NCBI RefSeq assembly: GCF_029407905.1
Contig: NC_073639.1
Coordinates: 42,053,501-42,117,500, forward strand
Length of the DNA stretch: 64,000 nucleotides
Direction of reading: 5' to 3'
From: Bubalus kerabau
Taxonomy: Eukaryota; Chordata; Mammalia; Artiodactyla; Bovidae
Part shown: positions 1 to 11,499 of the stretch, piece by piece
Layout of the letters: each line of letters begins with the position of its first letter
Numbering within the stretch: the stretch's first letter is position 1
Notes under the pieces: model-generated
The model's database searches: none
The model's input: the letters and a program-made list of their open reading frames with translations, nothing else
Told to the model about the DNA's origin: nothing
Made by a program: the position numbers and the translations under genes

Positions 1-185
1 AAAGCGTCTGCCTACAATGTGGGAGACCCAGGTTTGATCCCTGGGTTGGGAAGATCCCCTGGAGAAGGCAGTGGCAACCCACTCCAGTATTCTTGCCTGG
101 AAAATCCCATGGACGGAGGAGCCTGGTTGACTACTGTCCATGGGGTCGCAAAGAGTCGGACATGACTGAGCAACTTCACTATATT
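1..185 (+). mobile_element. Bov-tA SINE, cut by window start
   Basis: tRNA-Glu-derived ruminant SINE. The tRNA-like part (box B-like GGTTTGATCCCTGG) is followed by the BovB-derived body with GGAGAAGGCAGTGGCAACCC and the terminal block reading GTCGCAAAGAGTCGGACATG. The first bases are lost at the window edge. Non-coding; open frames over it are chance. Confidence 0.9.
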
Positions 186-559
186 CACTAAAGACAGAAT
201 GGGAGTCAAAAACAAGGGCAATTAAAGTGCTTTGAAACCTTTTGTATTTGCAACTTAAAACAAAGTTCAGCTCCTATCCATGTTAACATAAAATGTAGCA
301 CTAATGACTTATATATACCTCATTTCCTATTACACAATAAACCCTGTGTGACTTTCAATTAAAAATGGAAGTCATGCTAAAAGACAAGAAAAACACTGTG
401 AGGTGAAAAAACAAACATCAGAAACAGATATAGATATGGCAGAGATGTTAGATTATCAGCCTGAGAATGCAATTGTAAACAATGAGGTAAAGTCTCCAAT
501 GGGGGGGTAAAAAGTGAAATGAAAGTTGGTAAAGTCACCAATGAAAAAAATACGGAATA
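186..559. other. AT-rich DNA, no feature seen
   Basis: AT-rich sequence without a credible open frame or a repeat I can name. It may be the decayed 5' flank of the L1 remnant that follows. Confidence 0.5.
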
Positions 560-917
560 TGTAAGAATATGGGTAATATAAGCAGAAAGACAACAACTCT
601 AAGAAAGAATAAAAAAAAATGCTAGAAATAATATATTTATAAAAAACCACTATAATAGAATTTTAGAATTCTTTGGTAGATTCATCAGTAGGCTTGACAA
701 GGCTGAGAAAAGAATCATTGAGTTTAAAGACTTTTCAAAAGAAACTTCCCAATCTGAAATGTGAATTAAAAAAAGAAAAACAAACAAAAAGAACAAACCA
801 TCTGCAAAGAGTGAAGCAACTGCAAAAAGATATAACATATACATAATTGAAATAAAAGGAGAAAGAGAGAAAAGGTGCAGAAGAAATAATTTCAGTAACA
901 ATAGCCAAAAACATTAA

Positions 918-1437
918 GACCATTATGGCAAGCAAAGAAGCCATTTGCAAAGGAATATATTCATATAAATGTCCAGAATAGGAAAACCTATAGTGATAAA
1001 AAGTACATTAGTGGTTGCCTAGGGAAGGGGAGGATCGTGAGGGATGATGAATGATAGTTAAAGAGCACAAAATTTCTTTGTGGAGTGATAAAAATGTTCT
1101 AACATTGAATTTTTGATGGTAGAACATATACTAATTATTATACGGATCATGGGACTTCCCAGGTGACACAGTGGTAAAGAATCACCCTGCCTATGTAGGA
1201 GACATGGGTTCAATCCCTGGGTCAGGAAGACCCCCTCAAGTAGGAAATGGCAGAGGAGCCTGGTGATCTGCAGTCCATGTGATAACAAAGAGTCATACAT
1301 GACTCAGTTATGCACACACACACACACTGACTATACTAAAAAACATTGAATTATTATACACTTTAATAGTATAATTCATATGATACCAACTGTATCTCAA
1401 TAAAATTTTTAAAATAAAAGTAAAGTAAAAAAAAAAC
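918..1437 (+). mobile_element. Nested old L1 3' end
   Basis: Starts with ACCATTATGGCAAGCAAAGA and carries the old L1 3' UTR hallmark TAGTGGTTGCCTAGG. It ends with CTCAATAAAATTTTTAAAAT and an A-rich tail near 1437. It interrupts the ORF1-like remnant and is itself interrupted by a Bov-tA SINE. Confidence 0.6.
1150..1320 (+). mobile_element. Bov-tA SINE, old copy, nested
   Basis: Starts GGGACTTCCCAGGTGACACA, has a tRNA-like block with GGGTTCAATCCCTGGG, and ends in a short CA repeat (about 1313-1327). It is inserted in the L1 3' UTR, making a three-level nest. Confidence 0.85.
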
Positions 1438-1990
1438 TAATGATTCAAATATTAACCATTATTATTAAAAAATTGATGGCTTAAAACATTCCAAAATAAT
1501 GACAAACATCAAATCACCAAGCCACAAATTCATAAAACACAGAGAACACTAAACAGGATAAAGACCAAAACAAAACACAACAGAGAAAGAAACACCTATT
1601 AATAGATAAATTATATTCAAATTTCAAAAAAAACAAAGACAGAGAGGAAGTTTTGAATGAATACAGAGAGAAGTTGTACACCTTAGATAATCAAAAATCA
1701 CAACTGACTTCTCATCAGAAACATTTTAAGTAAGGAGAACACTGAAAGAACAAAATCATCAAACTTCAATTTTATATTCATTTAGATTATCCATCAAAAG
1801 TGAAGTAGAAATAGAGAATTTCTCAAACTACAGCAACAAAATAACAGAATCCATTGCCAGCAGTCCTGCCCTGCAAGAAGTGTCAAAAATTGTTCAGTCA
1901 GAAGGAACATATTGTAGGCCAAAACTTAGTTGCACATAAAGGAGTAGCAGTTCTAGTTTCATCAATGAACCAATAGTTTAATCATGCTTA

Positions 1991-3080
1991 TAATTTTACC
2001 AATAGCATAAAACTGTCTTAATAGAACAAGACTGCTATTCTCTGCTCAATTTCAACATTTTGTTAATCAACTTGTAAATAATCTTACTATGCTAAGCTCA
2101 AATATATAGAATACTCTTAAGAGCATAACTGTATGAATCTATAAATAGATTAGAAGAAACTCAGAGATAATATGACAATTGGTTTGAAACTCTCTAAACG
2201 TGAACTTTGTTAGAGGTTAAGGAGGGCTTTGCATAGCCTTCTCTACTTTTATGATATTACTGAAAAAATGTTTCAGATAATCAATACAGAGAATAGATTA
2301 TAAATTTTAACAAAAATGATATAAATCATTTACTTTAAATTTTTCTTTAGATGACTCTCACATAATTCTGTTTGTTGCCCGTTTTTCTAGGCAATGAAAC
2401 TCAAATATTTGTGCCTACCAACTAATGATAAATAAGTAGATAAATAATTAAATAAATACTAAATACTTTCAAAAATTGAAAACAAGCTGTAAATATGTTT
2501 TCTTAAGTCCTTATTCAAGAAACATTCCAAACAGAATTAGCAATTAGCTTTTATTGGTAAGAATTATCCTAAATGACACAATATGGAAAACACATAATTT
2601 AAGATTTGTACTAGAAAGTGTTAATTGTTCGGATTCAGTGTATTATAAATACACAAAAACTCATTCTTCAAAGAGATTTGTTTTTAGTACTCCATAGTTT
2701 AAATATTATAGTCCTTTAATTACAAAAGAATATACTCCATTTAAAATTCTGGCAAAGGGATTTTTATGGGTACAATAAAGAGAAAATACCACAGGTAGAT
2801 TACCAAGATTGTGCAGAGATTAAATAAGGTTATAAAATTAGCTTCTCTGTTCTGTGTGAGAAATGAAAACACTCTTTAGGAACAGAGTGTGGGGTGTTTC
2901 AAAAAAGTGTGGACTGTTTGAAGAAAAATACATGCATTAGATTAGAGAGGTTAGAGGGCAAATTTCTGTTAGAGAAAAATGCTGAACAATCAAAAATTTC
3001 TAAGTATAGATTGTTTCTTTTAATTTCAGAGAAGTAGAGATCGAAACTTTAGAGATGTGAGCACCTTCAACAACTAAATA
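1991..3080. other. AT-rich unassigned DNA
   Basis: About 1.1 kb of AT-rich sequence. I see no coding frame, RNA gene or repeat that I can name with support. Confidence 0.5.
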
Positions 3081-3084
3081 TGTT

Positions 3085-3300
3085 TAATTGTAAGTGCTTA
3101 GTCACTCAGACATGTCCAGCTTTTTGTGACCCAATGGACTGTAGCTTGCGAGGCTCCTCTATCCATGGGGATTATCCAGGCAAGAATACTGGAGTGGAAT
3201 GCCATGCCCTCCTCCAGGGCATGTTCCCAATCCAGGGGTCAAATCCAGGTCTCCCTCATTGCAGGCAGATTCTTTACCTTTTGAACCACCAGGTAAGACC
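3085..3300 (-). mobile_element. Bov-tA SINE
   Basis: Reverse-strand copy: the terminal block (GTCACTCAGACATGTCCAGC on the plus strand) comes first, and the tRNA-like block with GGGGTCAAATCCAGG comes last. It abuts the BovB copy that follows. Confidence 0.9.
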
Positions 3301-3311
3301 AATAAATTGTA

Positions 3312-4045
3312 TCAGTTCAGTTCAGTCGCTCAGTCATGTCTGATTCTTTGCGACCCCATGAATTGCAGCACGCCAGGCCTCCCTGTCCATCACCAACTCC
3401 CAGAGTTCACTCAAACGCACGTCCATCGAGTCAGTGATGCCATCCAGCCATCTCATCCTCTGTCATCCCCTTCTCCTCTTGTCCCCAATCCCTCCCAGCA
3501 TCAGAGTCTTTTCCAATGAGTCAACTCTTCGCATGAGGTGGCCAAACTATTGGAGTTTCAGCTTTAACATCAGCCCTTCCAATGAACACCCAGGACTGAT
3601 CTCCTTCAGAATGGACTGGTTGGATCTCCTTGTAGTCCAAGGGACTCTCAAGAGTCTTCTCCAACACCACAGTTCAAAAGCATCATTTCTTCAGCACTCA
3701 GCTTTCTTCACAGTCCAACTTTCACATCCATAACATGACTACTGGAAAAACCATAGCCTTGACTAGACCAACATTTGTTGGCAAAATAATGTCTATGCTT
3801 TTGAATATGCTATCCAGGTTGGTCATAACTTTCCTTCCAAGGAGTAAGCGTCTTTTAATTTCATGGCTGCAATCACCATTTGCAGTGATTTTGGAGCCCT
3901 CCAAAATAAAGTCTAACACTGTTTCCACCGTTTCCCCATCTATTTCCCATGAAGTGATGGGACCAGATGCCATGATCTTAGTTTTCTGAATGTTGAGCTT
4001 TAAGCCAACTTTTTTATTCTTTCACTTTCATCAAGAGGCTTTTTA
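3312..4045 (-). mobile_element. BovB (RTE) LINE, 5'-truncated 3' end
   Basis: On the plus strand it opens with the reversed 3' tail TTCAGTTCAGTCGCTCAGTC and stops inside the region after the reverse-transcriptase palm. It holds only the C-terminal quarter of the BovB polyprotein, broken by stops. The open frame at 3722-3973 on the minus strand is part of that decayed C-terminal domain. Confidence 0.92.
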
Positions 4046-4325
4046 TAGACTTGTGTTATTCTTTATAACAGGAGGTGCAAAGTTCATTAAGTCACTGTTA
4101 ATCTATATTTGTTAATGCATCTTGCATACTTTCAAACTCATACCTAAATATATTCAAATATATAATGAATGGAGAATTTAAAGTGATCCTGCTGGAATTA
4201 ATAAATCCCTTTTCAGTTAATTCCAGAAAAATAAATGTTAAATCCACTAAGAATTTAATACCCCAAAGTCCTAAAAATAAGCACATGTCAATTTTAAAAT
4301 TTTTAACACATGAAGGCACTCTTCA

Positions 4326-6222
4326 AGTTCAGTTCTATTCAGTTCAGTCACTTAGTCATGTCTGACTCTTTGAACCCAATGTACTGCAGCATGCCAGGCC
4401 TCCCTGTCCATCACCAATTCCCAGGGTTTACTCAAATTCATGTCCATTGAGTTGGTGATGCCATCCAACCATCTCATCCTCTGTCATCCCCTTTTCCTCC
4501 TGCCTTCAGTCTTTCCCAGCATCAGGGTCTTTTCAAATGAGTCAGTTCTTCGCATAAGGTGGCCAAAGTATTGGAATTTCAGCCTCATCATCAGTCCTCC
4601 CAATGAGTATTCAGGGTTGATTTCCTTTCGGATTGACTGGTTTGATGTCCTTGCAGCACAAGCGACTCTCAAGAGTCTTCTCCAACACCACAGTTCAAAG
4701 GCATCAATTCTTTGGTGTTCAGCTTTCTATATAGTCCCACTATCACATCCATACATGACTACTGGAAAAAACATAGCTTTGACTAGACAGACCTTTACTG
4801 GCAAAGTCATGTCTCTGCTTTTTAATATGCTGTCTAGGTTGGTCATACCTTTTCTTCCAAGGAACAAGCATCTTTTAAATTTATGGCTGTACTCACCATC
4901 TGCAGTGATTTTGCAGCCCCCCCCCACTGACCCACCCCCCAAAAATGAAGTCTGTCACTGTTTCCACTGTTTCACCATTTATTTTCAAGGAAATGATGGG
5001 ACCAGATGCCATGATCTTAGTTTTCTGAGTGTTGAGTTTTAAGCTAACTTTTTCACTCTCCTCATTCATTTTCATAAAGAGGATCTTTAGTTCTTCTTCA
5101 CTTTCTGCCATAAGGGTGATGTCATCTGCATATCTGAGGTTATTGATTTTCTCCTGGCAATCTTGATTCCAGCTTGTGCTTCATCCAGCCCAGCATTTAT
5201 CATGATGTAGTCTGTATAGAAGTTAAATAAGCAGGGTCAGAGTATACAGCCTTGGCATACTCCTTTTCCTATTTGGAACCAGTCTGTTGTTCCATGTCCA
5301 GTTCTAACTTTTGTTTCCTGACCTGCATACAGATTTCTCAAGAGGCAGGTCAGGTGGTCTGGTATTCCCATCTCTTGAAGAATTTTCCACAGTTGGTTGT
5401 CATCCACACAGTCAAAGGCTTTGGCATAGTCAATAAAGCAGAAATAGATGTTTTTCTGGAACTCTCTTGCTTTTTCAATGATCCGGCAGATGTTGGCAAT
5501 TTGATCTCTGGTTCCTCTGTCTTTTCTAAATCCAGCTTGAACCTTTGAAAGTTCATGATTCTTGTACTGTTGAAGCCTGGCTTGGAAAATTTTGAGCATT
5601 ACTTTACTAGCATGTAGATGAGTCCAATTGTGGAGTAGTTTGAGTATTCTTTGGCATTGCCTTTCTTTGGGATTCTCATCAAAACAGACCTTTTCCAGTC
5701 CTGTGGCCACTTCTGAATTTTTTCCAGATTTACTGGCATATTGAGTGCAGTTCTTTCACAGCATCATCTTTTGGTATTTGAAATAGCTCACCTGGAATCC
5801 CGTCACCTCCACTAGCTTTGTTCATAATAATGCTTCCTAAGGCCCACTTGACTTCACATTCCAGAATGTCTGGCTCTAGGTAAGTGATTATACAATTACA
5901 ATTATCTGGGTTTCATGAAGATCTTATTTGTACAGTTCTTCTATGTATTCTTGCCACCTCTTTTTAATATCTTCTGCTTCTGTTAGGTCCATACCATTTC
6001 TGTCCTTTATTGTGCCCGTCTTTGCATTAAATGTTTCCTTGGTGTCTCTAATTTTCTTAAAGAGATCTCTAATCTTTCCCATTCTATTGTTTTCTTCTAT
6101 TTCTTTGCGTTGATCACTGAGGAAGGCTTTCTTAGCTCTCCTTGCTATTCTTTGGAACTCTGCATTCAAATGGGAATATCTTTTCTTATCTCCTTTGCTT
6201 TTTGCTTCTCTTCTTTTCAGTT
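4326..6222 (-). mobile_element. BovB LINE, 1.9-kb truncated copy with RT
   Basis: Reverse-strand BovB running from the tail (TTCAGTTCTATTCAGTTCAG) back through the whole reverse transcriptase to the linker after the endonuclease. The endonuclease itself is missing, so it is a typical 5'-truncated insertion. A C-rich run at about 4916-4940 distorts the C-terminal domain. Confidence 0.93.
5100..5710 (-). pseudogene. BovB reverse transcriptase remnant
   Basis: Reverse transcriptase part of the BovB copy, the enzyme that copies the LINE RNA at a nicked target. The minus-strand frame 5710-5237 keeps palm motif A (FIDYAKAFDCVD, where the first catalytic Asp lies) and motif B (GKGVCQGC). Motif C, YADD, is intact at 5132-5121 but lies in another frame because of an intervening frameshift. 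There is no start codon context and no endonuclease, so it cannot make a working protein. Calls are from motif order; RTE-type identity follows from the surrounding BovB sequence. Confidence 0.85.
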
Positions 6223-6304
6223 ATTTTATAAAGATTATCTCATTTAATTCTCTAAAAATGCCTTGAGTTTGTCCCCATACGCATCTCAGTTTTGCATAAT
6301 GATT

Positions 6305-6510
6305 ATGTATCCTGGTGGCTCAGATGGTAAAGAATTTGACTGCAATGCAGGAGACTTGAGTTAAATCCTTGGGTCAGGAAGGTCCCCTGGAGAAGGGAAT
6401 GGCTACCCACTCCAGTATTGTTTCCTGGATAATTCTATGGATAAAGAAGCCTGGTGGGCTACAGCTCATGGGGTTTCAAAGAGTCAGACACCACTGAGCA
6501 ACTAACGCTT
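6305..6510 (+). mobile_element. Bov-tA SINE
   Basis: CCTGGTGGCTCAGATGGTAA begins the tRNA-like part, and TCAAAGAGTCAGACACCACT closes the body. It is an old copy with a damaged box B (AGTTAAATCCTTGG). Confidence 0.88.
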
Positions 6511-6904
6511 CAGTGCCTCATCTAAAGGTTACACAACTAGCAAATAGTGGGTCCTAAGTTTGAATGCAGGCAATAGATCAAGAATTTGGTTCTTTCACAA
6601 GCTACATTGCATCACCAAAATGAATTATACTATTCTGCCCTCTTGAAAGAAATTAAAATCCAAATCAACAGATAAGTTGATAATGCTGTTTTGAGAAAAA
6701 GTTCAAATTCTAGAGTTCTTGAGTTATAACAATGTCTAAAGAATCACCCTCCCCAATTTTCTGGTCAAGGCTTAAATGACTAATAAAGGCACTGTAACTA
6801 TTTGATCTTAGAACAATTGAATTGGTCAAATGTTGCAGCTCTGATATATCTCAATTTATAGAGATCAGAAATAAGGAAGGGAAAGATCAATATTATGCCT
6901 TTCT
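6511..6904. other. Unassigned DNA
   Basis: No coding frame or nameable repeat seen between two SINEs. Confidence 0.45.
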
Positions 6905-6915
6905 AATATGTTTAT

Positions 6916-7039
6916 TTGAGAAGGAAATGGCAATCCACTCCAGTGTTCTTGCCTGGAGAATCCCAGGGACGGGGGAGCCTGGTGGGCCGTCATCTATGGG
7001 GTCACACAGAGTTGGACACAACTGAAGTGATTTAGCAGC
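6916..7039 (+). mobile_element. Bov-A monomer SINE with TSD
   Basis: One Bov-A unit (GAGAAGGAAATGGCAATCCA to TTTAGCAGC). It is flanked by the direct repeat AATATGTTTAT at 6905-6915 and 7040-7050, the target-site duplication of LINE-mediated insertion. Confidence 0.9.
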
Positions 7040-7050
7040 AATATGTTTAT

Positions 7051-7816
7051 ATTTTAGGAAAGTGCGCTACCACTTAATCATCTGCTCCCTAAGCAGCCAT
7101 CCCAGATAAAATAATGTTACTAAAATATCTATAAATATTGCAAAAGATCAGAGCAGAAATGCAACATTATCAGAGAAAGAGAAACATTTCAGGCTCATCA
7201 GCAGGATAGTCACTGGCTAGAAGTTGTCAGGAATACAAAACCTGAGTTTAAACTTATATTGATAAATGTCTCAGCAACATGCTAATTTTGTACTAGGCAT
7301 GTACAATATTTGTGGGGTGATTCAACTTAGGTGGATGAATCATAGCTGCCATCTTTTACAAAGTTTAGAAATGTGTCATGTTGGCAAAGCCCAGTTAGCA
7401 GAAATAGTTCAAGGTGACTTTATTTTATATCCAGCATGTTCAGAATTCTTTAATTTCTGTTTCTTCAGAGTCCCCTGTCTCTTGGCACTCTGTACTGAAT
7501 TGAAAGTGGTCCCAGTCTAGTATCTTAGTCTTCATACTCCTGTGAGGAGCCTTTTTTTTTTTTTTTTAATCCTTAAGCACTGAGACTGTGGCTCTGAGGT
7601 CAGTTAGGACTGGAAGAAATCTGTCTCTAATCTAGAGAAATGTTCTCCATACAAGTTAAGAGAGACGATCAGGAAGAGTCCCTGTAGTTCCTCAGAGCCC
7701 CATCAGTGGGAATTGGGAGGATGTTGAAAGGCTGGTTAGAGGGCTGAAGGTGCCTGAAGCACTTAAATTTGTAACAATCTCTTTTCCAGTGTCCTGGCTA
7801 TGCAATAATAGCAGAT
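7051..7816. other. Unassigned DNA with a T-run
   Basis: No gene seen. A run of about 18 T with one break at 7551-7568 could be the reversed tail of an old retroposon, but no body is recognisable next to it. The 84-codon frame at 7266-7520 has no support as a gene. Confidence 0.45.
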
Positions 7817-8040
7817 ACTTCCCTGGTGGCTCAGACGATGAAGCATCTGCCTGCAATGCAGGAGACCTGGGTTCGATCCCTGGGTTGGATCCCTTGGTTG
7901 GGAAGATCCACTGGAGAAGGAACTGGCAACCCACTCCAGTATTCTTGCCTGAAAAAAATCCCATGGACGGTGGAGCCTGGTAGGCTACAGTCCATGGGGT
8001 CACAAAGAGTCGGACATGACTGAGCGACATCACTTCACTT
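7817..8040 (+). mobile_element. Bov-tA SINE
   Basis: Well preserved: CTTCCCTGGTGGCTCAGACG, box B-like GGTTCGATCCCTGGG, body and terminal GTCGGACATGACTGAGCGAC. A short internal duplication (GGTTGGATCCCTTGGTTGGG) lengthens the region after box B. Confidence 0.92.
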
Positions 8041-8086
8041 CCTTTACCATTTCAGTTTGAATATTTTTACCTAGAACTGCCTAATC

Positions 8087-8829
8087 AGTTCAGTTCAGTT
8101 CAGTCATTCAGTTGTGTCTGATGCTTTGCAACCCATGGACTGCAGGTGTCCCTATCCATAACCAACTTCCAGAGTCTGCTTCAAACTCCTGTCCATCGAG
8201 TTTGTGATGCCATTCAACCATCTCATCCTCTGCCCCCCTCTTCTCCTTCTGCCTTCAATCTTTCCCAGCATCAGGGTCATTTCCAGTGAGTCCATTCTTT
8301 TGCATCAGGTGGCCAAAGTATTGGAGCTTCACCATCAGTCCTTCCAATGAATATTCAGGGTTGATTTCTTTTAGGATGTGGGCTGGTTGGATCTCCTTGC
8401 AGTTCAAGGGACTCTCAAGAGTCTTCTACAACACCACAGTTCAAAAGCGTCAATTCCTTGGTGCTCAGCTTTCTTTATGGTCCAAAACTCACATCCATAC
8501 ATGACAATTGGAAAAACCATAGCTTTGACTATATGTACCTTTGTTGGCTAAGTAATATCTTTGCTTTTTAATACACTGTCTAGTTTGGTCATAGCTTTTC
8601 TTCCAAGGAGCAGGCATCTTTTGAGTTCATGGCTGCAGTCATCATGTGCAGCAATTTTGGAGCCCAAGAAAATGAAGTCTGTCACTGTTTCTTTTGTTTC
8701 CCAATCTATTTACCATGAAGTGATGGGACTGAAGGCCATGAATTTAGATTTTGAATGTTGAGTTTTGAGCCAGATTTTTCACTGTCCCCTTTCACTTTCA
8801 TCAAAAGGCTCTTTAGTTCCTCTTCACTA
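8087..8829 (-). mobile_element. BovB LINE, 5'-truncated 3' end
   Basis: Reversed BovB tail TCAGTTCAGTTCAGTTCAGT, then the C-terminal polyprotein region. A weak candidate duplication, CTGCCTAAT before and CTACCTAAT after, flanks it. All frames are broken. Confidence 0.9.
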
Positions 8830-8985
8830 CCTAATAGTAGTTCTGTATTCATAAAGTCTTCCTATAAAATATTAAAAAATCTCAAATTTAAGAGGGAAAA
8901 ATTATTTTTTCCACAATTTTTGTAAAATTTTTTTGAAATTTTTATCTTCAGCCCATGAAATTTACTTATAAAACATTATAAAACT

Positions 8986-9395
8986 TTTTGGGGAGTGTGT
9001 AATTTCCTTTGTTCTGTCTCATCAAAACAAAAATTTGAAGCAATGGACCAATGTTACAGACCTGGAATGAACCAGTGTTACTGCTCTGTGTTACAGCTCA
9101 TTTTTATTTAGAAAGTAAAAGAAAATACATCCTCTAGGTTTGAGGGCATGCTGACCCAAATGATGTGAAGGGAAGAGAAGCCCTCAGCCCAATTTTGGCT
9201 CTTCTTTTTATGTTTTTATCCTCCCCCTGGGCCTGCCCTATGTAAATTGGGCTAGCCAGTAGAGCTGTTTCTTTTACCTAAGGTCCTCACTCTGGTCCTC
9301 AGACCCTCCTTTGTTCTATTTTCATGGGTTTTTCCCTTCCGTGTCTTTTTGCCACAACCATTCTGGATTCGTTTTTCTATTCTAACTACCTAACA
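8986..9395 (-). mobile_element. Solo LTR, same family as the 24.6-34.2 kb provirus
   Basis: Read on the minus strand it begins TGTTAGGTAGTTAGAATAG, the same start as the two LTRs at 24595 and 33800, and follows them along their length. Shared blocks include GACCAGAGTGAGGACCT, the A-rich TATA region, TTTCTAAATAAA (polyadenylation signal), the GTAACACTGGTTCATTCC repeat block and GCTTCAAATTTTTG. The outer end near 8986 is judged from alignment with the other LTRs. I find no clean 4-bp duplication, and no internal retroviral sequence of this family lies next to it. Confidence 0.85.
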
Positions 9396-9713
9396 TGACT
9401 ATTATTATTATTATTATTATTTTGGTCCCATGGAGCTGAGAGGCTTATCCCAGATCAGGTGAAGGTCCTCACTGATATGTCACTCCATGTGTTAATTTCC
9501 AGATTAGACCCATTGATAAATAACAAAAGATTTTCTGGATCCTCTATCTTCTAACCTAATAGGATCGAGGAGATATTTCTCTTCTTGCCTCTTCCCATAC
9601 CTAAAATCACTATTATAATTATTCTGTTATTAATATGATATATTTTTGATTATACATTGTATAATACAAAAGACAACAATCTTATAAAATAAATAGATTA
9701 CAAGTCACATAGC
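9396..9713. other. Unassigned DNA with (ATT)n
   Basis: Contains an ATT microsatellite at about 9402-9422, otherwise nothing I can name. It lies between the solo LTR and the minus-strand retroviral remnant and might be decayed 3' provirus sequence, but I see no motif to show it. Confidence 0.4.
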
Positions 9714-9723
9714 TAATAATGTG

Positions 9724-9997
9724 TAGAAGGCAATGGAAACCCACTCCAGTACTCTTGCCTGGAAAATCCCATGGACAGAGGAGCCCGGTAGGCTGCAGTC
9801 CATGGGGTCGCTAGGAGTTGGACATGACTGAGTGGCTTCACTTTCACTTTTCACTTTCATGCACTGGAGCAGGAAATGGCAACCCACTCCAGTGTTCTTG
9901 CCTGGAGGATCCCAGGGACGGGGGAGCCTGGTGGGCTGCTGTCTATGGGGTCACACAGAGTCAGCCACGACTGAAGCGACTTAGCAGCAGCAGCAGT
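9724..9997 (+). mobile_element. Bov-A2 SINE with TSD
   Basis: Dimer of two Bov-A units joined by TTCACTTTCACTTTTCACTT, ending in AGC repeats. The direct repeat TAATAATGTG is present at 9714-9723 and 9998-10007. Confidence 0.93.
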
Positions 9998-10007
9998 TAA
10001 TAATGTG

Positions 10008-11230
10008 ATTAAAGTTACAAACAGGGATTTAAGCCATGAGCTTTCAGAGCCAAACCATTGTTATAAAACATCAGCCATTAGACGATTTATCTTATGTGTT
10101 CAAACAATGTTCAGTTTGAATGCTAGCACAGGTGCCCCCTTGAGATGCTATAGGAATATCAAGGGCCATATGATTTTGTAAGACACCTTTTCTCATCATA
10201 CAGACCTCAGAATTTCATAGGCAAATAGCATGGTTGCTATCATTTAATGCTCTTTGAGTGAGTTTTGCTAAGGCTTCAATTTGAGAAATAACATTTTCCA
10301 ATCCTATTGAAGGCACAAAAATAATTGCTAAATGACCATACCAGTGAAATACAGAGCTCTTGCTCATTGGACTCGTATTGATGGTAAATTTGCTGGAGTC
10401 ACATCTAAATTTATGTGTCAGTGGTCTTGAACCCAAGGGAATACTAAAATATACCTTCTAGCTGGCCTAGTGGAAGTCAGGGTCAAAGATTTGACCCACA
10501 AAGCCATTGAGTCCCGTTAGGTGCCAGTCGGCTTATTTCTGGTCTTCTGACCCAATCTGTTCCATGTCAATCACTGTCTTTAAGAGAAATCACATTTTGG
10601 CAGTTTTCATAAGACACCCAGACTAATTTTCTAGAGCTATTAGTTTTATTTTCTTTGGTATGCTTTAATTGTTCCCAGCTTGGGGGGTTGGGGGTGAGGG
10701 TAGCGGGGAGGGTCTCTAGGCTTAGAAGACCATAGCCTAGTGTTAGTCAGATAAATCTATCCCACAACTGAGGACACATCCCTCTTAATATTCTAGAGTT
10801 TATTTATTTATTTATTTGGACTGGAATTTAGCCTGTTGCTCTTATTGAGCTTGAGTAACTTAAGGGGCACTTCATATTTATGGCCAGGGTCAGAATAAGT
10901 ATGTTTGATTGACCAAGTAAGAGGGTCCCATCTAGTGATATCAGTAGTAGCCCAGACAGAGCTGTAATTCCTTTTTTTTCCCCAAAATACATGTTCTAAG
11001 ACCCATCCAGTCAGAGCCTTGGAGGGAAGAAACCCATCAAGGTAAACCAGAAGTACTGGATGGAGGTAACTAGCCACAAGCCAAATAACTTGATTGGTTT
11101 CTAAAATCTGCATAAGATAGTGCCCATGATACAAAAACATTGATTCATGTGTCCAAGAAACTAAGAGGAAAACATGACCAATTTTACAGGTCTGGCCCAA
11201 CATCTTGAGACAGCTATCTACTCCTGATGT
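10008..11230 (-). pseudogene. Class I ERV envelope remnant
   Basis: Minus-strand envelope gene of an endogenous retrovirus, downstream of its integrase remnant. The frame 11233-10808 lies where the surface subunit would be and shows no recognised motif. The frame 10436-10215 contains a transmembrane-subunit heptad region (GLENVISQIEALAKLTQRAL). Around 10180-10105 follows the immunosuppressive-type segment and a C-x6-HC motif, in which the first of the usual two adjacent cysteines is His. Several stops and frameshifts separate these blocks. The type of motif places it in class I (gamma-like) retroviruses. It is a separate family from the plus-strand provirus, whose corresponding segment differs. 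Confidence 0.7.
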
Positions 11231-11499
11231 CATCTTTTCCCCATCCCTACATTGGTGTTTCCTTATTACCTAAGAGTTGCTTAAAGGTGAGTTTGATGTC
11301 AGCAGTACTCTCTACAGACCAGTCTGATGCAGAAGCCCTTTTTAGGTGGGAAATATGAATCCATGAGTCAATTTCCTTCAGTTTTCCTGCACATGAACTA
11401 GTTAAAAGAACCTGATAAGAGTCCTTCCATTTAGCTTGGAGGAAGTCCTTTAAATGATATCTTTTTCAATATACATAATCTCGTGGTTGTAAATCATGG

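Larger units (their letters stand above)
560..1990 (+). mobile_element. Ancient L1 ORF1-region remnant, split by a nested L1
   Basis: Two blocks (about 560-917 and 1440-1990) read in the same direction and match the order of an old L1 ORF1. The first resembles the coiled-coil part (AGGCTGAGAAAAGAATCATT). The second resembles the C-terminal part (CCATCAAAAGTGAAGTAGAA, then CCTGCCCTGCAAGAAG). No reading frame survives; frameshifts and stops are everywhere. The block between them is the 3' end of another L1. Assignment is by recognition only. Confidence 0.6.

Noticed and set aside
4440..5042. 200-codon plus-strand frame
   Set aside because: Antisense shadow of a BovB copy; similar Ser/His/Leu-rich frames recur opposite every BovB here.
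8986..10007. LTR at 8986 as the 3' LTR of the minus-strand ERV at 10-12 kb
   Set aside because: Position and strand would fit, but the LTR sequence belongs to the family of the plus-strand provirus, whose envelope and integrase differ from this remnant.
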